The position numbers and the translations under genes are program-made. A stretch of 31,193 nucleotides of DNA from an uncultured Blautia sp. (GTDB lineage: Bacteria; Bacillota; Clostridia; Lachnospirales; Lachnospiraceae): NCBI GenBank assembly GCA_958367245.1, contig CATXEA010000034.1:1-31193 (forward strand), read 5' to 3'. Shown one piece after another: positions 27,901 to 31,193 of the stretch (position 1 is its first letter; every line of letters starts with the position of its first letter). The notes under the pieces are model-generated. The model searched no databases. It had not been told where the DNA came from and saw only the letters and a program-made list of their open reading frames with translations.

Positions 27901-30063
27901 ATGGAGAAAAAATTTGGCCGTGTTACAATACCGACAGATATGGATGTAATTCCGGAGACTCTGGATATTCTGAAAAGATGGGGCGCAGATGCGATCCGTG
28001 ACTGCGATGGAACAGAATTTCCTGCAGAACTGAAAGAATCAGGCGCAAAGATTTATGCTACTTATTATACAACCCGTAAAGATAACGCATGGGCGAAGGC
28101 TCATCCGGAAGAAATTCAGCAGATGTATATTATGACATCTTTCCACACAGCAGTTTCCGATAAGCTGTCCATTCATCTTATGGATCATCTTTATCCGGAT
28201 ATGCTTAAGGTAAACAGCCGTGACGATATCAAACGCTGGTGGGAAGTTATGGACAGAACTACGGGAGAACCTGTAGATACTGATAAATGGAGCTACAGCG
28301 AGGAATCAGGAGATGTGACCATTGATGCGGTTCCTTTCCACGATTATACAGTAAGCTTCCTTGCTTATATTATGTGGGATCCGGTACATATGTACAATGC
28401 AGTTGTCAATGACTGGAAAGACGTAGAGCCTCAGATGACTTTTGATGTGCGTCAGCCTGCAACAAGAGAATTTTCCCTTAACAGACTCCGCAGATTCCTT
28501 GAGACACATGAGTATGTAAATGTTGTACGCTTTACAACTTTCTTCCATCAGTTCACTCTCATCTTTGATGAGATGGCGAGAGAGAAATATGTAGACTGGT
28601 ATGGATATTCTGCTTCTGTCAGCCCTTATATTCTGGAGCAGTTTGAGAAGGAAGTCGGCTATAAGTTCCGTCCGGAATTTATTATCGATCAGGGTTACAT
28701 GAATAACACTTACAGAATCCCGTCTAAGGAGTTTAAAGATTTTCAGGCTTTCCAGAGACGCGAGGTTGCAGCTCTTGCAAAAGAGATGGTTGATATTGTA
28801 CACGAATACGGCAAGGAAGCCATGATGTTTATGGGCGACCACTGGATCGGCATGGAACCGTTTATGGATGAGTTTGCAAATATCGGTCTTGATGCAGTAG
28901 TAGGAAGTGTTGGCAACGGCGCTACTTTAAGACTGTTCAGTGACATCAAGAATGTTAAATATACAGAGGGACGTTTCCTTCCATACTTCTTCCCGGATAC
29001 CTTCCACGAAGGCGGAGATCCGGTAAAAGAGGCAAAGGTGAACTGGGTAACAGCCCGCCGTGCAATTCTGAGAAGCCCGATTCAGAGAATCGGCTACGGC
29101 GGATACTTAAAGCTTGCGCTTCAGTTCTCGGATTTCGTAGATTATATCACAGAGGTAACAGACGAATTCCGCACGCTTTATGACAATATTCAGGGCGTTA
29201 CACCATACTGCGTGAAACGTGTAGCAGTTCTCAACTGCTGGGGAAGAATGCGCGCATGGGGTAATCATATGGTTCACCACGCTCTTTACTATAAACAGAA
29301 TTACTCCTATGCAGGCGTGATCGAAGCTCTCAGCGGCGCTCCGTTTGATGTAAAATTCATCAGCTTTGATGATATTAAGGAGAATCCGGAATTATTGAGC
29401 GAGTTTGACGTTGTTCTCAATGTTGGCGATGCAGACACTGCATATACTGGCGGTGAATTCTGGAAAGATGAGACAATTGTAACTGCTGTTAAGAAATTTG
29501 TTTACAACGGCGGCGGTTTCATCGGCGTGGGCGAGCCTTGTGCGCATCAGTGGCAGGGACGTTTCATTCAGCTTTCTGAAATCCTTGGCGTAGAGGAAGA
29601 GCACGGATTTAACTTAAATACAGATAAGTACAACTGGGAAGAGCACAGAGACCACTTCATTCTTTCCGACTGTACAAAGGATGTGGATTTCGGCGAAGGA
29701 AAGAAGAATATCTTCGCGCTTCCTGAGACAGAAATTCTGATTCAGAGAGATAAGGAAGTGCAGATGGCTGTCAGAGAATTCGGCAAAGGCCGCGGCGTTT
29801 ATATCAGCGGTCTTCCGTACAGCTTTGAGAACAGCCGTATCCTTTACCGTGCGGTTCTGTGGTCTGCAAATGCAGAAGAGGAGCTGAACTGCTGGTTCTC
29901 CACAAACTTCAATGTGGAAGTTCACGCATATGTGAAGAATAATAAATATTGTGTTGTAAACAATACTTATGAGCCGCAGGATACCGTTGTATACAGAGGT
30001 GACGGCAGCAGCTTCCCGCTTCATATGGAGGCAAATGAAATTAAATGGTATCAGATTGACTGA
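27901..30063 (+). CDS. GH112 beta-galactoside phosphorylase (LNB/GNB or galactosyl-rhamnose phosphorylase)
   Basis: A 720-residue cytoplasmic enzyme covering the whole GH112 family. It cleaves beta-1,3- or beta-1,4-linked galactosides with phosphate, giving galactose 1-phosphate. The opening FGRVTIPTDMDVIPETLDIL and WGADAIRDCDGTEFP are characteristic, and the presumed acid catalyst is Asp313 in MFMGDHWIGMEPF, at the same position as in the bifidobacterial enzyme. The C-terminal third forms a glutaminase-like domain and a terminal beta domain. The acceptor (GlcNAc/GalNAc or rhamnose) cannot be decided by eye. It is a monocistronic gene with AGGAGG and its own terminator; no transporter or kinase gene is adjacent. 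Confidence 0.93.
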   Translation: MEKKFGRVTIPTDMDVIPETLDILKRWGADAIRDCDGTEFPAELKESGAKIYATYYTTRKDNAWAKAHPEEIQQMYIMTSFHTAVSDKLSIHLMDHLYPDMLKVNSRDDIKRWWEVMDRTTGEPVDTDKWSYSEESGDVTIDAVPFHDYTVSFLAYIMWDPVHMYNAVVNDWKDVEPQMTFDVRQPATREFSLNRLRRFLETHEYVNVVRFTTFFHQFTLIFDEMAREKYVDWYGYSASVSPYILEQFEKEVGYKFRPEFIIDQGYMNNTYRIPSKEFKDFQAFQRREVAALAKEMVDIVHEYGKEAMMFMGDHWIGMEPFMDEFANIGLDAVVGSVGNGATLRLFSDIKNVKYTEGRFLPYFFPDTFHEGGDPVKEAKVNWVTARRAILRSPIQRIGYGGYLKLALQFSDFVDYITEVTDEFRTLYDNIQGVTPYCVKRVAVLNCWGRMRAWGNHMVHHALYYKQNYSYAGVIEALSGAPFDVKFISFDDIKENPELLSEFDVVLNVGDADTAYTGGEFWKDETIVTAVKKFVYNGGGFIGVGEPCAHQWQGRFIQLSEILGVEEEHGFNLNTDKYNWEEHRDHFILSDCTKDVDFGEGKKNIFALPETEILIQRDKEVQMAVREFGKGRGVYISGLPYSFENSRILYRAVLWSANAEEELNCWFSTNFNVEVHAYVKNNKYCVVNNTYEPQDTVVYRGDGSSFPLHMEANEIKWYQID

Positions 30064-30077
30064 TGCCGGTGAAGTTA

Positions 30078-30110
30078 AGGCAGGGGCTTTAATGCTCCTG
30101 CCTGTTTTTC
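30078..30110 (+). terminator. Terminator after the GH112 gene
   Basis: AGGCAGG (30078-30084) pairs with CCTGCCT (30097-30103), with further GC pairs inside, followed by GTTTTTC. It begins 15 nt after the stop codon. Confidence 0.82.
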
Positions 30111-30153
30111 TGCAAAAAACTCGAAAAAAAGTTGAAAAATAAGGAAAAAGTGG

Positions 30154-30182
30154 TTGACAGAAGAGGGCGCTTATAATATAAT
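30154..30182 (+). promoter_or_regulatory. Strong sigma-A promoter of rplM-rpsI
   Basis: A perfect TTGACA (30154-30159) and a perfect TATAAT (30177-30182) are 17 nt apart. A second TATAAT overlaps at 30172-30177, but at an unfavourable 12-nt spacing. Confidence 0.88.
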
Positions 30183-30188
30183 TACCCA

Positions 30189-30353
30189 ATGTGACGTAGT
30201 GCGAAATACTTGAGCCAATAGCCCCGGCGAGAGTGTTTATCAGCGGTTTCGGACATTTCCGCGGTTTCATGCACAGGCGTCCCGGTAATAACTTTTTACG
30301 CGGGAATCCGCGGTTGATTAAACTATCGTTGATAAATAACAGGAGGTAAAACC
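30189..30353 (+). promoter_or_regulatory. Structured 5' leader of rplM (putative L13 autoregulatory leader)
   Basis: About 165 nt of untranslated RNA separates the promoter from rplM. Nested pairing is visible: CCGCGG (30259-30264) with CCGCGG (30308-30313) enclosing TCCCG (30280-30284) with CGGGA (30301-30305), plus GCGG/CCGC just upstream (30243-30246 with 30259-30262), which competes with the long stem. Firmicutes L13 leaders bind the ribosomal protein and regulate this operon. Assignment to that family is by position and structure only. Confidence 0.55.
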
Positions 30354-30782
30354 ATGCAGACTTATATGGCTAATCCAGATAAAATCGAAAGAAAATGGTA
30401 TGTAGTTGACGCTGAAGGATGCACACTGGGCCGTCTGGCTTCCGGTATCGCAAGCGTTTTAAGAGGTAAAAATAAACCACAGTTTACACCACACGTAGAC
30501 ACAGGTGATTACGTAATCGTTGTCAATGCTGACAAGATTAAAGTTACAGGCAAGAAATTAGATCAGAAAATTTACTACAATCACTCCGATTATGTAGGTG
30601 GTATGAAAGAAACTACATTAAAAGAAATGTTAGCAAAGAAACCAGAGAAGGTTGTTGAGCTTGCAGTGAAAGGTATGCTTCCAAAAGGACCTTTAGGAAG
30701 AACTATGTACAAAAAACTTTTTGTATACGCAGGACCGGAACACAAACATGAAGCTCAGAAACCGGAAGTTTTAACATTTTAA
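30354..30782 (+). CDS. rplM: 50S ribosomal protein L13 (uL13)
   Basis: 142 residues, full length. The typical sequence is MQTYMANPDKIERKWYVVDA, then GRLASGIASVLRGKNKPQFTPH and the conserved VKGMLPKGPLGRTMYKKLFVY. L13 is an early-binding large-subunit protein. Strong ribosome-binding site AACAGGAGGT. It forms a two-gene operon with rpsI, 14 nt downstream, under a strong promoter. Confidence 0.98.
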   Translation: MQTYMANPDKIERKWYVVDAEGCTLGRLASGIASVLRGKNKPQFTPHVDTGDYVIVVNADKIKVTGKKLDQKIYYNHSDYVGGMKETTLKEMLAKKPEKVVELAVKGMLPKGPLGRTMYKKLFVYAGPEHKHEAQKPEVLTF

Positions 30783-30796
30783 GGAGGTAGATTACA

Positions 30797-31189
30797 TTGG
30801 CTAGCGCAAAATTCTACGGAACAGGAAGAAGAAAAAAATCAATCGCAAGAGTTTACCTTGTACCTGGAACAGGTAAAGTTACAATCAATAAAAGAGATAT
30901 CGATGAATACTTCGGATTAGATACACTGAAAGTTATCGTTCGTCAGCCATTAGTTGCAACAGAGACAGAAGGCAAATTTGACGTATTAGTAAACGTACAC
31001 GGCGGCGGATACACAGGACAGGCTGGTGCCATCAGACATGGTGTTGCAAGAGCACTCCTTCAGGCAGACGCTGAATACAGACCAGTTCTTAAAGCAGCAG
31101 GCTTCTTAACACGTGACCCACGTGCGAAAGAGCGTAAAAAATACGGTCTCAAAGCAGCTCGTCGCGCTCCGCAGTTCAGCAAGCGATAA
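30797..31189 (+). CDS. rpsI: 30S ribosomal protein S9 (uS9)
   Basis: 130 residues, complete within the window. It starts at TTG behind AAGGAGGT; the first residues (ASAKFYGTGRRKKSIARVYL) match the family N-terminus, so TTG is the real start. The C-terminus ends in the conserved RRAPQFSKR, whose terminal Lys-Arg tail reaches the P-site tRNA in the 30S subunit. Translated with rplM. Confidence 0.98.
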   Translation: MASAKFYGTGRRKKSIARVYLVPGTGKVTINKRDIDEYFGLDTLKVIVRQPLVATETEGKFDVLVNVHGGGYTGQAGAIRHGVARALLQADAEYRPVLKAAGFLTRDPRAKERKKYGLKAARRAPQFSKR

Positions 31190-31193
31190 TCGA

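Overview
The window reads as a chromosome segment of a low-to-mid GC Gram-positive gut anaerobe, most likely a member of the Lachnospiraceae (Blautia/Mediterraneibacter/Dorea type). The reasons are the protein sequences, strong GGAGG ribosome-binding sites, canonical TTGACA/TATAAT promoters, a GH112 phosphorylase, small eutS/eutP genes and the tig-clpP-clpX-lon-ysxC block. Genus assignment is inference; no rRNA or tRNA is present.

Region 1, about 1-8540, is an AT-rich accessory island that looks like the right-hand part of an integrated element. It carries small resistance-like operons: TetR-RsgA GTPase-acetyltransferase, then MarR-leader peptide-MFS pump-acetyltransferase. It also carries toxin-like genes: a PBECR2-type nuclease-fold protein, and a DUF4258 plus YgiT-type zinc-finger pair. 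Between them lie gene fragments and repeats. A grpB 5' fragment is fused to a cytidine deaminase 3' fragment, there are two decayed remnants of the zinc-finger antitoxin gene, and there is a candidate multi-branched RNA with a broken second copy. Two ABC substrate-binding-protein genes (3506-3970 and 8512-8976) are truncated at exactly the same codon by an almost identical tract of about 80 bp. I read the second as the chromosomal junction of the island and the first as the trace of an earlier insertion at the same target.

Region 2, 8540-10870, holds the truncated chromosomal gene, an array of four 62-bp tandem repeats with a palindromic core, and a minus-strand operon of two EutS/PduU-type microcompartment shell proteins and an EutP/PduV GTPase, with no enzymes.

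Region 3, 10940-16670, is metabolic: a YesL-like membrane protein, 4-alpha-glucanotransferase (malQ), a sodium:neurotransmitter-type symporter, proC, a CYTH-domain protein (minus strand) and a DJ-1/PfpI protein.

Region 4, 16740-26470, is a long plus-strand housekeeping run: trigger factor, ClpP, ClpX, Lon, YsxC/EngB, the vitamin-uptake energy-coupling module EcfA1-EcfA2-EcfT, and TruA. It covers protein folding and quality control, ribosome assembly, micronutrient uptake and tRNA modification, and ends at a strong bidirectional terminator.

Region 5, 26476-31193, has a minus-strand cation efflux transporter with Mn-type metal ligands, a single-gene GH112 phosphorylase unit, and the rplM-rpsI ribosomal operon with its own strong promoter and a structured leader. 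The transporter and phosphorylase sit between truA and rplM, genes that are often neighbours in Firmicutes.
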